Below, in pieces: positions 11,709 to 22,172 of a DNA stretch of 64,000 bases. Below the pieces are notes generated by a model, which made no database searches, had not been told where the DNA came from, and saw only the letters and a list, made by a program, of their open reading frames with translations. The position numbers and the translations under genes are program-made. The stretch's first letter is position 1. Every line of letters begins with the position of its first letter. The stretch spans positions 4,152,830-4,216,829 of the forward strand of contig NC_087389.1 in assembly GCF_963675165.1 (NCBI RefSeq). The letters are read 5' to 3'. The stretch is from Halichondria panicea (lineage: Eukaryota > Porifera > Demospongiae > Suberitida > Halichondriidae).

Positions 11709-14700
11709 ACTACCATATACCTCGCTTGCGCATCGAGGCATAATTTAGTCTTGATCTCAGGCCGCACTTCCCACTTCACTTAGGGAAGTGGGCCTGGTAT
11801 CGACTGCTTGCGCATGCGCTAATATCCCCCTGGTATCTGGGGGCTTTGGATAACATCGTATATGCTCAGTAAAACTATGACATCACAACGAACGGAAGTG
11901 GATTGAAGGAAGTAGATAGAAAGTTCGATTGAAGGTTTTTAGCCCATCGGATAGCATTATCTGATAGCTACCCTTAGCCTGCTATGTTAACAAAAGACTC
12001 ACAGCCTGCAACAGTGTGGATGACGATCGTCTGAACGGAGTGAAAGCTGACAAGAGCCTATATGGACAGGCCACGCCCATTTAACACTGACTTTGGTGAA
12101 AGTCTACTATACTACTGCTACTGATTCTATCAGAAGAAAATAGCTGTACAACAAACCTACACAGCTCTGTCTCTAGCTAGCTAGCTATATAGCTCTGTGT
12201 ATGACTTTTAGGATATTTTCTCAGATGAATCCAGTATTATAGGAAATTTTACGGGAAAAAATATCCAATAATTTTGCGCATGCGCAAGCAGTCGATAGCA
12301 GGCCTTCTTTTCTATGAAGGCCGATGAAGGATACTTGACTGAGCCACATCTCATTTTGAAGATGTACATAAATATTTTAACAACTGATACTTCGCGAACT
12401 AACAGTCTGTATATACTACTAAGTGGACAAATTAGGACAAGCGTACTAACATGAACTAATCGTTTGTAACATTTATTGAGCCTGTACAAATCTGATTTTC
12501 ACTGTACAAAGATATCAACAATTTCAAGAGGCGTGTCTTCATCGCTTATGTTTTGATTGGCACAAATCCTTAACTCGATATCGTCTGTAGTTGGCTGAGG
12601 GAGTTGCTTGCAGAACCATGGTGGATTGTTGAACTGACAGCAAGTACTGGCACTCCCACACCCCTGACCATCCCAGACTGGATCATCAGGGTGCAAGATA
12701 TAACTGTATGCTTGTCGACTTCCAGTTTCACAGAAGTAGTTTTGACCAATGAAGAGAGGTACAGCTCCAGTGTAGTTGCGGTCAGGTCTTATGCAGGGAC
12801 ATACAGAAAGATCTGATTTAGTTTCATCGTTTGCATTAGCAAATGTCCAGATGTGCTGACGAGGCGACTGTCCATGGGTTAGGCTCACACCATCAACGTA
12901 AACATCATCAATAGTTACAGTTGTGTTGACAAAACGGTGCAAAAGCATCTGGAGACTTGTCTTGATAGCCAATCACTCTCCCACAAACTCGAGAGTACTC
13001 CACTCCATAAGTTGGATAGGTAGTAGACACACATCCTGCTGGTCCAGGTCTGCCACAAGTACGCATTGGTGGTGTTGTCCTGTTCACCAGTCTGAATCCA
13101 TCTGGGCAGTTTTGGTTGGAGTCAATCATGTCAAGGTTGGCTACCCTCATCCATCCTCCTGTAGTGCTGCAGCTACAGCTTGTTCGGTCCATGTCACAGT
13201 AGACCTGAACCGGAGAGCTAGTACTGTTGGTTGCAATCCAGTATTCTCCAGATGGTTGGTATTGAGGGATGTCACTGCAAGAGCTGACTGGATAACTTAT
13301 AGTACCCAATTGTAGTGTTGCTATTATGTTTCGATCAACTTGGAAGATAACTTGAATCTTTTGGTTCAAGTCGTTCAGTTGAGCCTGAAACGTTCGGTTT
13401 GAGTTGTTTAGCTGAGCTTGTAACATTAGAATCTGTTGGTTCAAGTGTATTGGAGCATAACTCCCTCCTACCAAAGCCACTATCAGAGAAAGGACAGCCA
13501 TCACTAGAGCCAAAGTAGTGACAATAGCATAGCACTTCACTCACACATTACTCACTTTGACCAACACTTCTTTGCCTGCTTCCTTGTTATCTTGTGTGAG
13601 AGTGCTACCTACCACTACTGGCTCATAAGTAGTATAATCTTCTCTGCTGTTCAAAACATACGCAGGATTACTGTGATTGTAGATGACCTCGTCTTCGTCC
13701 ATTATGTGCGGAAGGCTCTAATCAAAGTTGGATAGTGTATAATGCTTTGATAGAGCTGCGTAGCTAACGAACTAAGTGTGATTCCTCAGACATATACGGT
13801 CTGACATTAATGGTGCGTGAAAGTATCTGAACTTTGTTACAGTCAATAAGGTTCCCGTAGAATGTATGACACCCAGGGATCGAGATAACGATAATATTAT
13901 TCGTAGAACAACTTCACGTCTAATTTACGACAACTGGAGACAGCAAACAGCGATTGCCGAAATACCGTAGGAGTATTAATTAACCCGAGACACATGGGTG
14001 GCCACAGGTTATAGTAGTCAGTTGGTTAGTTTGTCTGCAAGGACTAATATACAAGTAAGCAAGCTGGTTAGCATACGTCAATCCATCACAACATCATCAG
14101 CTACAATTGTAGTGCATGTGCACAATCATGCATCACAACATTACATTTAATGCTTTTGATGCCAGATACGCATTGTACCTGAATTCAAACACTACTGAAT
14201 TTATTAAGTGGCCCTGTGTGCAAAATGAGTATACATGTATCATTATGCCTCGAGGCGTAGCCGCACGAGGGATACGGTAAAGCTGACTGTGTGTGTGTCT
14301 GTGTGTCTGTGTATCTGTGTGTCTGTGTGTCTGTGTGTCTGTTCCAGCTGTAACTGCTCAACGGTTGCAATGCGACGAAAACTAACAGCTTCTATAGGCT
14401 TCTAGCCACGTTCTCTTGGATTTTGATTCGTGGATTAGCAAACTAAAGCTTCTTTCTCGAGTTATGGCTAGTTTGACTCACATTGAAGGCTGTTGCAGTC
14501 TCTTCAGAATCTTTCATAGCATCATCTGTCCGCACATACTTTCTATTCAACATATGAGTTAGCCTTGCACTAAAGCGCTAGCTTTTTGTTAGCTACAAGA
14601 CTCAGAAAATATCTGTTAAAACAGCTAGCTAGCAGTAGCCATTGATCTGTTTGGACACACCCTTTATTATTCCTGTGGATGTAATGCGCATGCGCGCTCA

Positions 14701-17700
14701 TTCCCCACGTGTGAGAAACCAAGATCCAGATCCAGATCCTCCTGGCAGAATCATCTTTGTCTTGAGGGCCTGGTAAGCCACAAAACACTACCATATAACA
14801 ATATAGATAACAATATGCATGTACACAGGTCTGATATTATATACACTGAACTACAGATCCTGGAAGAATCAATTTTCTTCTTTCTTGAGGTCCTGGTAAG
14901 CCACATAATACAATAAATAACAACAATAGATGCATGTAAATAAGTCTTTTCTTCTCAGTGACTTTATATAGGTAAGCTAACTTTAATATAAAATTCATTA
15001 TAGAAACTAATATAACACTCTAATACTTTTGAGCGAAAGCAAAAACATGGCGAGAGGCATTAGCACAGCGCCAGCTTAAACACTAGTTTTCAAAATGTGG
15101 TAAAACACTTTTGTTAATTAGTATAAATAATAATTTACTGTATCGTATGTCGAGAGCATCATTTTCACCTCCAACAACAACTACAAAACTTGTCAAAATT
15201 ATTTGCATAGTTTACACTTAACTTCGGTGTTTACGTGATTTAGAATCCCTCAGGCACTTGTGTAGTACCTTTGGGATTCTAAATCCCGTAGACACCTCCT
15301 AAACAGTGTCTAACTATTATATAGATTCCATGGATGGCGTTGTAACGCACGGGCAGGTATGGCTTTCACTTGTTTTGATACTTTTTGTGCTATCTCTGGC
15401 CAATCCTGTAGCAATTTTCACATTGCAAATGTTTTGTGGGACTTGTGTACATGCAGTTCTAGATTCAGTGACGTAGTAAAGTTCTAGCTCCCCCTCTGCA
15501 TTCAAGCACACAGTAATATGTAGCTACTGCATGCCTATAGCCTCACAAAGTGCCAACACTTATAAAGATGGATGCACGGCTCTGTTACCCCCCCCCCCAC
15601 ACTCACACACACACAGGAAGAGGAGGATCCAGACTTCCAAGGCAAGCTGTCCAAGTTTGTCAACGGTATGGGCTGTGCTCTAGTCACCTCCTGGAACAAG
15701 TGAGCCACAGTAGCATAGTTATTATGCCTGCTCCCCTTGAGCTGCATGGCTCCTTTTTTCGTGAGCTAGAAATTAGTGTTGATAGCTTAGTTTGGAATGT
15801 TGTTATCTATACAGTTTTGTTATAGACATGAGTGTAGTTCACGTATACTGCAATGCTATTGCCTCCATTGCTCTTTTGCATGTCTTGCATACTAATAGTG
15901 CTTGTCACTATACAGACTGTTGAAAGCTGAGGATGAGGCTAATGCGAGAGAAGCTCTGATTGCCATAGACAGAAAACTGCCCTATCTTCACAGGTGAGCA
16001 TGGTCCCTGTTATCCTGTTCCAACTCTTCATTACATGTACGCTTGTAACTTACTTACTTACCCCTCACCTTTGGTCAGCAAATACCTGCGTAGGAGCCTA
16101 TAGGTCCCTGCGTTCTTTTAGGCAGCTTTTCACTCAGACTAATTATAGCATACATGTATGGGCATTGTGTTTATCCCCCGTCATGTTGTAGATCATCATA
16201 TGTGTGTGTGTTTTGCCAGGTTCTTGTCAGATGAAGACGATGGAGTGTCTGAAACCGTCATTGAGTTTGCTGTTCAGTACATCGGAGTGCTGAAGGTGGG
16301 CTTGTGTTTTCTTAATGAATCGCTTGTATTCCCGGCTTGTATATTCCCTTATTGACGCAAAAGGCTCTACGTTGTGTGGGAATGGAAACGGGAATTTGGC
16401 TTCAGGACATTCATTTTCTGTGTATGCAAGCAAGCACACATTAGTACCTTAATTGTCAACAATACATTGAGTGTTAATTTCTGTTGATTACTGTAAATTT
16501 CAAGTAATTCCATTAAAATTGAAACACCGTGCACGTACGGTAATATTTTTCTTGACAAGAGACCATGCATAGATATAATTATTATACATGTGTGAAAATT
16601 ATGTCATGGAATGGTTCTAAATACTGTAATTCCTTCCTCCCCCTAGCAACGCTCAAACCTGTCAGACAATGACAGGCTGCAGCTGCAGTCTCTCCTCAGG
16701 GCAGTAGTCAACAAACTCAAGTACGATGAAGACTACAACTTTGACAGTGAGGTGAGCCAATTACTAGAGCCTATGAGCAGTTTGGTTAACAACCCAGATT
16801 GTGTTAGATATAGGAGAACAACGAAGTATGCGTTTAGTAGCAAAATAAACCTTGCCCACATTGCTAGCTTGAAACACAATCATGCTATATATGGAGTCTT
16901 TGGGATTATATATCTTATTTGCTGTATTAAAGAAGAGGTGACTTGGTTACATGCATAAGGGTGATCACAAATTTCTTACATACACTACATCCGTGCACAA
17001 TGTACATGTATGTATCCCTGTTATAGGAATGGTACAAGTATCTTCCTTAAGCAATCTATAGTTACTGGGAACTATGAAATATAGTTCAAAAACACACTGC
17101 CCTTATTTAAATATTATGACGTGCAGCTGTGTGCTGTTTTCCCTTTCCTTGTTGTGCAGGGTGAGGAGGAGATCATGTTCATTGATTACAGGAAACAACT
17201 CAAAGTTCTCTTTGACAACATCGCACAATTGGTGAGGTTTTGAGTTTGGGGTCAATGGGATCAATACTTATTCGGGTTGAACTTACACTAGCCTCGAATC
17301 CAGGCCGATTAAAATACGGCCTGGTATATATTGCATGTGTAATTAATCATAGGCGTGGTCCATACACGCCCATGTACTATCTACTATGTATATGAAGCTT
17401 TGCATGTAGCCTAGCTAGCTAGCTGTGGCCCTCTATGGTAATTGTCGAGAAGGCTTGCACACTAGTCTGAAACCAGAAGAGGCTCTCATCTACCTCTATA
17501 ATGGTTGGATGGTCGTGTGATGTTTTGAACTTGGTTTCTATACAAATGAGAGCTTCTTCTGGCTTCAGACTAGATGCAAGCCTTCTCGACAACACCATAG
17601 AGAGCCACAGCCAGCTAGCAAGCCTTCTCGACAACGCAATAGAGAGCATAAGCCACAATTTCACAGGAGACAGGTATTTATTAAAATTAATACGGAAAGA

Positions 17701-20700
17701 AACTAGTAAACAAACTAGTTTACGGTATAATTACAAAGGTTTACTATAAAGTATAACGAGTTACCCAGATTCTGAGTAACTCAGTTCGCGCATGTGCACT
17801 ATCACCCATGCAATAGAGACCAGGCCGTATTTTAATCGGCCTGGTCTCGAGGCTAAACTTACACTAGCACTGGTCAATGCAGTATAGGCACCAGCCTACA
17901 TCTTGAAGCTTACATGTACGCACATGTATACCCACTATAATTATAGTACTACTATACATATCCTACATAGTCACTTGGTGTACACTGCAATTAGGGCCCT
18001 CCTTATTGGCATAATTATAGGACCAAGCATAGCGGTATATACATGTAGTATAATTATAAGATATAGCTACAGGTAGGTATTCATTACGTGTCTCCTTCTC
18101 CCCCAGGACCCGTATATGGTATTGCAGTCAACTGACGCTATGCTCTCGTCTGTACTGTCCAACATGACCTCTGAACCCTTCATGAACATAGAGTTGGTGC
18201 TCCGAGTGTTCCACATGATAGGAGAGGTGATCGCTTCAAAGGTGAACACACTATCCATTACTATTACCGATAATTACACTAAGATGTCTCGGAATATCAA
18301 GGACACTCTGAGGCCAGCCAATTTATCTTTAAATAGGGAACTGCGGAAGATGTCTTCTTTATTGTGATGCCATACAAAGTACTTTACTTGGTTCTCAGGC
18401 CTGCCCACATCCTTTTTTTCCACCGCTTGCTTTTTTTTATTGCAATGGGCTGGGCCAAGTTGTAAAGGTCATCAAAACTACTGGTCTAAAATAAGCTTTG
18501 ACATTTTTTAGGCCTGATGTGACGGTAAATGTTTGCTCTTTTTAATGGCCTATCAAACAAAAAAAGGGGGAGAGCTAGGAAACCTGCTTTCCCGCATCAA
18601 ATTTTGACACTTGAGAACTAAGCAATTTACTTTTTTGGAGGCTTAAATACGTTATTTTGTCCATCTACTTTTGTGTATCTACACTGTACATGTATGCGTG
18701 TGTACGTACATAGGTTGGTTCATGTAGGGTTTGAAAAATTGAATGAAATCCATTGTGGTTTGGCCCACTGTAGACAGTCACCATTTATGTACGGCACTTA
18801 CGAGTCCCTCACAAACATCCTCTTTTATTGCTCTCCCTCAGCAATACGGAGCAGTCAATGTCTCAGGATCTATCTGGCACAAGATGATGACCACTGTAAG
18901 TCAGTGTGTTGAAATTTCTAATTATGGCCTTCTATTATTGTTAAATTTATTCTCATTCACCTGTGTCTTATCACAACACACAGGTGCTACAGAGCTCCGC
19001 GGGTTGTCATGACCACACAGCAGTGCTTCTACAGGTGCAGCTTCATACGTTGAGATCGGTATGTGTTGATAATAAATGTTGCCTCGACCCATTCCGTCCA
19101 GTACTACGAGATTGTGGTGAGATATGACAAGTTCTTTCAAGTGGAAACACAGTACATTCCCCCCATCCTGGTAAGTCGGTGAACTCTCTAAAATTACTTT
19201 CTGTTCAGATATTTAAGTCACTTTTGACTTTTCACCTTCGACCCCTTACAGGAGGGTTTCCTGGGTGTGCACGGCCTGAGGCATCGTAACAGTGCTGTGA
19301 GGAGTCGTCTTTCGTACCTGTTGGTACGATTCATCAAGTCCCTCAAGTGAGACCTACACCTACAAGTCTAGCGTTGTGTGTTGGTTGAGTGGGGTATGTG
19401 CCGTATTACTAGTCTACAATGTTTTACAAGTGAAAAACCTTTAATAATGAGCCAAATTTGTACATCGTTCATTGTCCTAATGGCGAATGATAGAAATTAT
19501 TTGTCTACTTGTTGACAGGCAGTAGACCAACCACCAAACAATAAATAAAAGATGGTAACCACTAAGCGGCTAGGCTAGGGCCATAAATCGAGGCTATAAC
19601 TATGGAATGAAACTTTGCTAAGAGCTGTATAATATGTTCTCACATTGGACGGCTCTGACCTAGTGTTTCCTATTAAGACTGATGCACCTGCAGGAGCCAG
19701 CTGGGAGGCATTGCTGAGCAGGTGCTGACAAACCTCAGGGAACTGCTGCTCATGTTACCCGTATGTCACGTACTGCATGTCACGTACTGCATGCATGTGA
19801 TATAAGTCTAATACATGTACCATGTACAAGTAATGACTTTGATGCTATTGCACCTTGCTCTGTAGGGAACTCCTAACTACTCCACTTATCTCTCAACTAA
19901 TGACATGGTAAGTTACACCAGTTATTATAATGACTATGTTTCCTTCATTCTGTTCATTACGTATTTTCTACAGATGTTTATGTATGAAATTGCGGGAATT
20001 CTGATTGTCTTCTCTCAGCAAACCCCTGAGGTATGTGATGTTGTACTAGTTTAGTGGTCAGTATTCCCCCTCCCCTATCCCACGTAGGCCAAGGGAGCAC
20101 TGATGGCCGGCGTGATTTCTCCTCTGGTCGACAAGTATCAACAGTACATTCTTCAGGTGTGCATGAGTTGTCTCTTTGCATGCCCTACTTGTACTTGTAC
20201 AAGGCTGTTGTGTACCTTAAGTATAGTAACAGTATTAATATGTGCATGCATAATTATGTTGTCTAAATCGTGACCGACTCTAGGAAACCACGAACCCTCC
20301 ATTGTGGTTCAGGGTACATCCTAATTAATAGGGCATTTGAATCAAGTCATGTGCGCAACAATTTTGTTATACATGATTGTAGTGATTGAACTTCTACATT
20401 ATGTACTTGTACTTTTGTGCTGAGAACCTGCGTATTGTCTTATAGTCTCCGACATGTGAATGAAGTATACTGCTGTTACGTAGATTAATTTATTCAGATA
20501 ACAAAAGTCGAAGATCTCGCTGAGCAAGAAGAGCTGGCAAAGGCGCTGTACAATCTCATCTCATTTGCAAGGTGTGTGTGTGGTCTTATGGATTGGGTTA
20601 GTGTGGGCTCATCGTGTGTAATCGTTTTGTTCTTTTCGTAGCCGAGCTAGCAAAGCGTTCCCTAACCATCAGCAAGCAAAACAGAATGGCTGTGTACAGT

Positions 20701-21530
20701 GTTTTGCAGAGGTAGGCCTGGATCATGTAGATAGTTTAGCACTCTCGAACCAAAATAATTGTATAAGGCCTCATTCTCTCCACCCCTAACTAGATTGTAT
20801 TTTGTAGGGCAGATCTTCAAAAGCCGTATTAAATTTGCAAATTGTGTGTATATGTTATGCTGGAGTTGCAAAGCATTTAAAGTTTTCCGATCCTGTGTGT
20901 CCCCCCTTCTGTCACACATACACACCTTTCACACGCAGCCACTCTCTGTTTTCCTGCGAGGCCTAGAAGTGGGAGTACAGAGAGACACGCTTCAATCTGG
21001 AGTGAGGCAGTACCTCCATCGGATGATTATATGTCTGGGGGACGAGCTGCTCAAGTACGTACCAATGGCCGTGTCACTGCTCCTCAAGGATTGCAAGGTG
21101 GAGGGGGAGGGGGGGTGTGCTTATCAATAGAATCAGTGTTGTTGTTATAGCCTTTCATGCTGAAATGCGGCTACATAGCTCATTTAAAAGTGGTGTGTTT
21201 TATTGGCTACTTCATATTCACTCAGCTTTATATGCAACTGTAGTTATATTCGCCTATAGTCAGCAATATCCCCATAATTAATGATTGGTGTGCCAAGGTC
21301 TTCAGAAAATAAGATTCTAAAACACTACTAAAGTGATGGCAATCCTCGATTATCTTTCTGCCACCTCCCCTCTCTAGTCACGTGACATCCAGGAGTTCAT
21401 CCCATTGGTCAACCAGCTCATTGTCAAGTACAAGCAACTAGTGGCCCCTATTCTACAGGAGGTGTTCTTCCCCGTCTGCCAGCACATCCTCACCTGCATT
21501 GACCTGCCCTGTGACCCCAGCGACCTCAAT
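5022..21530 (+). CDS. XPOT: exportin-T (nuclear export receptor for tRNA), 27 exons, C-terminus missing
   Basis: Exons: 5022-5081, 5268-5350, 5417-5549, 5938-6021, 6088-6219, 7290-7373, 8113-8222, 8986-9062, 10035-10123, 15617-15699, 15916-15993, 16220-16295, 16647-16751, 17160-17231, 18107-18241, 18842-18895, 18984-19034, 19102-19170, 19252-19346, 19694-19760, 19866-19907, 19974-20030, 20088-20156, 20498-20571, 20642-20711, 20939-21097, 21378-21530. All junctions keep phase, giving 787 codons. XPOT is a HEAT-repeat karyopherin that carries mature tRNA out of the nucleus with RanGTP. Diagnostic stretches include YFEELKNSP, SDDHVRFFC, LLAIDSEVVDR, GAYVSWVDVNLIANDR, KLVESLCK, NKLKYDEDYNF, RSRLSYLLVRFIKSL, YLHRMIICL and RDIQEFIPLVNQ. 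The start at MEDRLLVGLG matches the family's N-terminus. The first donor (GTCAGC) is weak. Vertebrate XPOT has about 960 residues; the last roughly 175 were not found downstream. Confidence 0.9.
5636..5817. mobile_element. short inverted-repeat element with GGGTGTCA ends (XPOT intron 3)
   Basis: The left end reads AGGGTGTCATACAAGGGGG and the right end, reverse-complemented, starts AGGGTGTCACAGG, giving imperfect terminal inverted repeats around a poly-C/poly-G-rich body. A related single end lies near 7145-7168 in intron 5. No coding capacity. Confidence 0.45.
6661..7086. mobile_element. pogo/Tigger-like MITE (XPOT intron 5)
   Basis: The element starts CAGTAGACTCTCGTTAATCC and ends with the imperfect reverse complement (GGAATAGCGAGAGTCTACTG), with TA on both sides (6659-6660 and 7087-7088) as the target duplication. 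CAGT...ACTG ends plus TA duplication fit the Tc1/mariner-pogo group. No transposase frame, so non-autonomous. A related element is at 37628-37927. Just upstream (6556-6598) is a small hairpin with GACCGG arms. Confidence 0.75.
7640..8071. repeat. dispersed repeat R1, copy A (partial; XPOT intron 6)
   Basis: This shares, in order, the blocks CTACACGCGG..TTTATTCGAGG, CAGCTGAAGTGATCCT, AACAATGGAACAGGGTC, the GTTGTTGCTT block and the 3' end AGCCGAGGGTTGGCAC..GTGCTCTAGTT with copies at 9297-9902 and 39217-39630. The 5' part seen in the other copies is missing or diverged. It ends about 40 bp before XPOT exon 7. Confidence 0.7.
8404..8930. mobile_element. 527-bp terminal-inverted-repeat element (XPOT intron 7)
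   Basis: The left end TACCGTATTCTACCGAGAAT and the right end (reverse complement TACCGTATACTGCGGAAAAT) form imperfect inverted repeats of about 30 bp continuing into CCCACCC. No coding capacity is visible. Elements with TACCGTAT-like ends recur elsewhere in the window (near 33141 and 34143), suggesting a related group. Confidence 0.6.
9063..9172 (+). repeat. 25-26-bp minisatellite starting at the XPOT exon 8 donor
   Basis: About four units of GTGTTGAGAGTGTGTGAGGG plus GGCGG follow directly after exon 8. The first unit begins with the very GT of the splice donor, so later units carry near-copies of the donor sequence (GTGTTG). The array lies wholly in intron 8. Confidence 0.85.
9297..9902. 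repeat. dispersed repeat R1, copy B, with a palindromic left end
   Basis: This is the longest copy of R1. It shares with 39217-39630 the start (ATTACCCGAGG..GGCCACG), the TTGGTCTGTTTGT and GAGCCTGCTCACCTGG blocks, CAGCATGGATAGCC, ACACAACAAGT, the CTACACGCG..TTTATTCGAGG block and the end GGTTAGCACTTC..GTGCTCTAGTT. In this copy the first 45 bp form a hairpin (9290-9342) with about 26-bp arms that differ at one position. No coding capacity; superfamily unknown. Confidence 0.75.
10124..11074. other. first part of XPOT intron 9, no gene seen
   Basis: About 950 bp of low-complexity intron. A weak reading frame on the minus strand (10738-10941) has no recognisable domain. I see no repeat end or RNA gene here. 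Confidence 0.4.
11075..11585 (-). pseudogene. partial tandem copy of the fibrinogen-domain gene (3' half only)
   Basis: This segment matches the 3' half and the 3' flank of the neighbouring pseudogene at 12430-13702. Shared protein stretches include DGVSLTHGQSPRQHIW, YFCETGSRQSYSF and TTDDIELRICA. The copy is decayed: the codon corresponding to Trp in NPPWFC is TAG, a base is lost in the CPDDPVW-like region and several frames are needed to read it. It retains the 3' flank, so the duplication was at DNA level and not a retrocopy. Confidence 0.75.
12430..13702 (-). pseudogene. type II membrane protein with fibrinogen-like domain, antisense in XPOT intron 9, apparently broken
   Basis: Reading from ATG at 13702 gives a 53-residue acidic cytoplasmic head starting MDEDEVIYNH, then an in-frame TGA (13543-13541). 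The same frame then continues with a transmembrane helix (CYAIVTTLALVMAVLSL), a heptad-like stalk rich in AQLN, and a fibrinogen-type fold (SCSDIPQY..GEYWI, VYCDMD, GGWMRVANL). Near 12930 the frame shifts by one base in a run of four T; the downstream frame supplies TIDDVYVDGVSLTHG, PCIRPDRNYTG, CQFNNPPWFCKQL and stops after EIVDIFVQ. Two lesions suggest a pseudogene. A 21-nt GT..AG stretch covers the TGA, but this is shorter than known animal introns. Family members are usually expanded in sponges (inference). Ligand unknown. Confidence 0.7.
13703..15616. other. rest of XPOT intron 9, repeats only
   Basis: There is a fragment resembling the start of repeat R1 (13982-14040, ACCCGAGACAC..GTAGTCAGTTGG), a second CCTCGAGGCG..CGAGGGATA stretch followed by a TCTGTGTG microsatellite (14246-14345), and a 13-bp-arm hairpin (15239-15286, GATTTAGAATCCC and its complement). 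The intron ends in a CA tract before the acceptor. No coding exon was seen. Confidence 0.45.
17289..17855. mobile_element. 567-bp DNA element, TAG...CTA ends, perfect 9-bp target duplication
   Basis: The left end TAGCCTCGAATCCAGGCCGA and the right end, whose reverse complement starts TAGCCTCGAGACCAGGCCGA, form inverted repeats of about 38 bp containing GATTAAAATACGGCCTGG. The 9-mer AACTTACAC flanks both sides (17280-17288 and 17856-17864). Inside is a second foldback with about 64-bp arms (17425-17489 and 17546-17608). No transposase. It sits in XPOT intron 14. A 9-bp duplication would fit the Mutator-like superfamily, but this is inference. Confidence 0.85.
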
Positions 21531-21615
21531 GTACGTATACATGCATGTTCTGAACAATGGTACACTTAGGAGCACTAACCCACATTCTTATACCTCATGC
21601 AATGTTAGTTTGGTC

Positions 21616-21676
21616 TTATGACCTCAGCGACCTCAATGTATGTACATGTACATATTCTGTATAATGTACACTCAAG
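21616..21676 (+). repeat. duplicated copy of the XPOT exon 27 end and donor
   Basis: The text TGACCTCAGCGACCTCAATG followed by a TATGTACATG..ATTCTG..AATG..TACACT stretch closely repeats 21511-21571, which is the last 20 bp of exon 27 plus the first 40 bp of the following intron. The two copies lie about 105 bp apart. Confidence 0.75.
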
Positions 21677-21683
21677 TGAATTA

Positions 21684-22172
21684 AGGACTGGGTCCTTCAA
21701 TTATTGCTGATTCAGCTAAAACGAAGCTCCGCCCACGCTTTTTACCAGCAATTGTGCATAAAAATGGATCTCAAACTGCTTAAATCTTTAGCTCTAATTC
21801 CGGAGTCCTAAACGCTCCTTGAAGCACTTACTTTTTAGTGTAGTAGTTAGTTCTAAGGCTAGTACACACAGTAATATTCGGAAGGAGCCGTCTGCACTAC
21901 GTAGAGTAAGTTATTACTCAGGTATATTAAGGACTGGGACCTTCAATTATTGCTGAATCAGCTAAAACGCAGCCACGCCCACGATTTTTAATATGTTTTG
22001 TGTGTAAAAATTTTGTGCAGCTACTTATCTTTTTTAGTTCTAAAAACGGTGTTCTAAACCTTCCTTTTAGCTCTTAATTCTTAGTGTAGTAGGTAGTTCA
22101 AAGGCTTAAGCAGACATATCCGCTGGGAGAGAGCATCATCTTCTATTTAGAGTAAGTTATTAGCCTATAAAA
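21684..22172. repeat. two diverged tandem copies of a ~240-bp unit
   Basis: The copies begin at about 21684 and 21943 with GGACTGGG(T/A)CCTTCAATT, share ATTGCTGA(T/A)TCAGCTAAAACG and a CGCCCACG block, and end with TAGAGTAAGTTATTA. Overall they look roughly two-thirds identical. No reading frame is conserved. They lie immediately after the last recognisable XPOT exon. Confidence 0.75.

Noticed and set aside
15239-15286. 13-bp-arm hairpin resembling a terminator
   Set aside because: No T run or gene end nearby; a small hairpin in a large intron with no further support.
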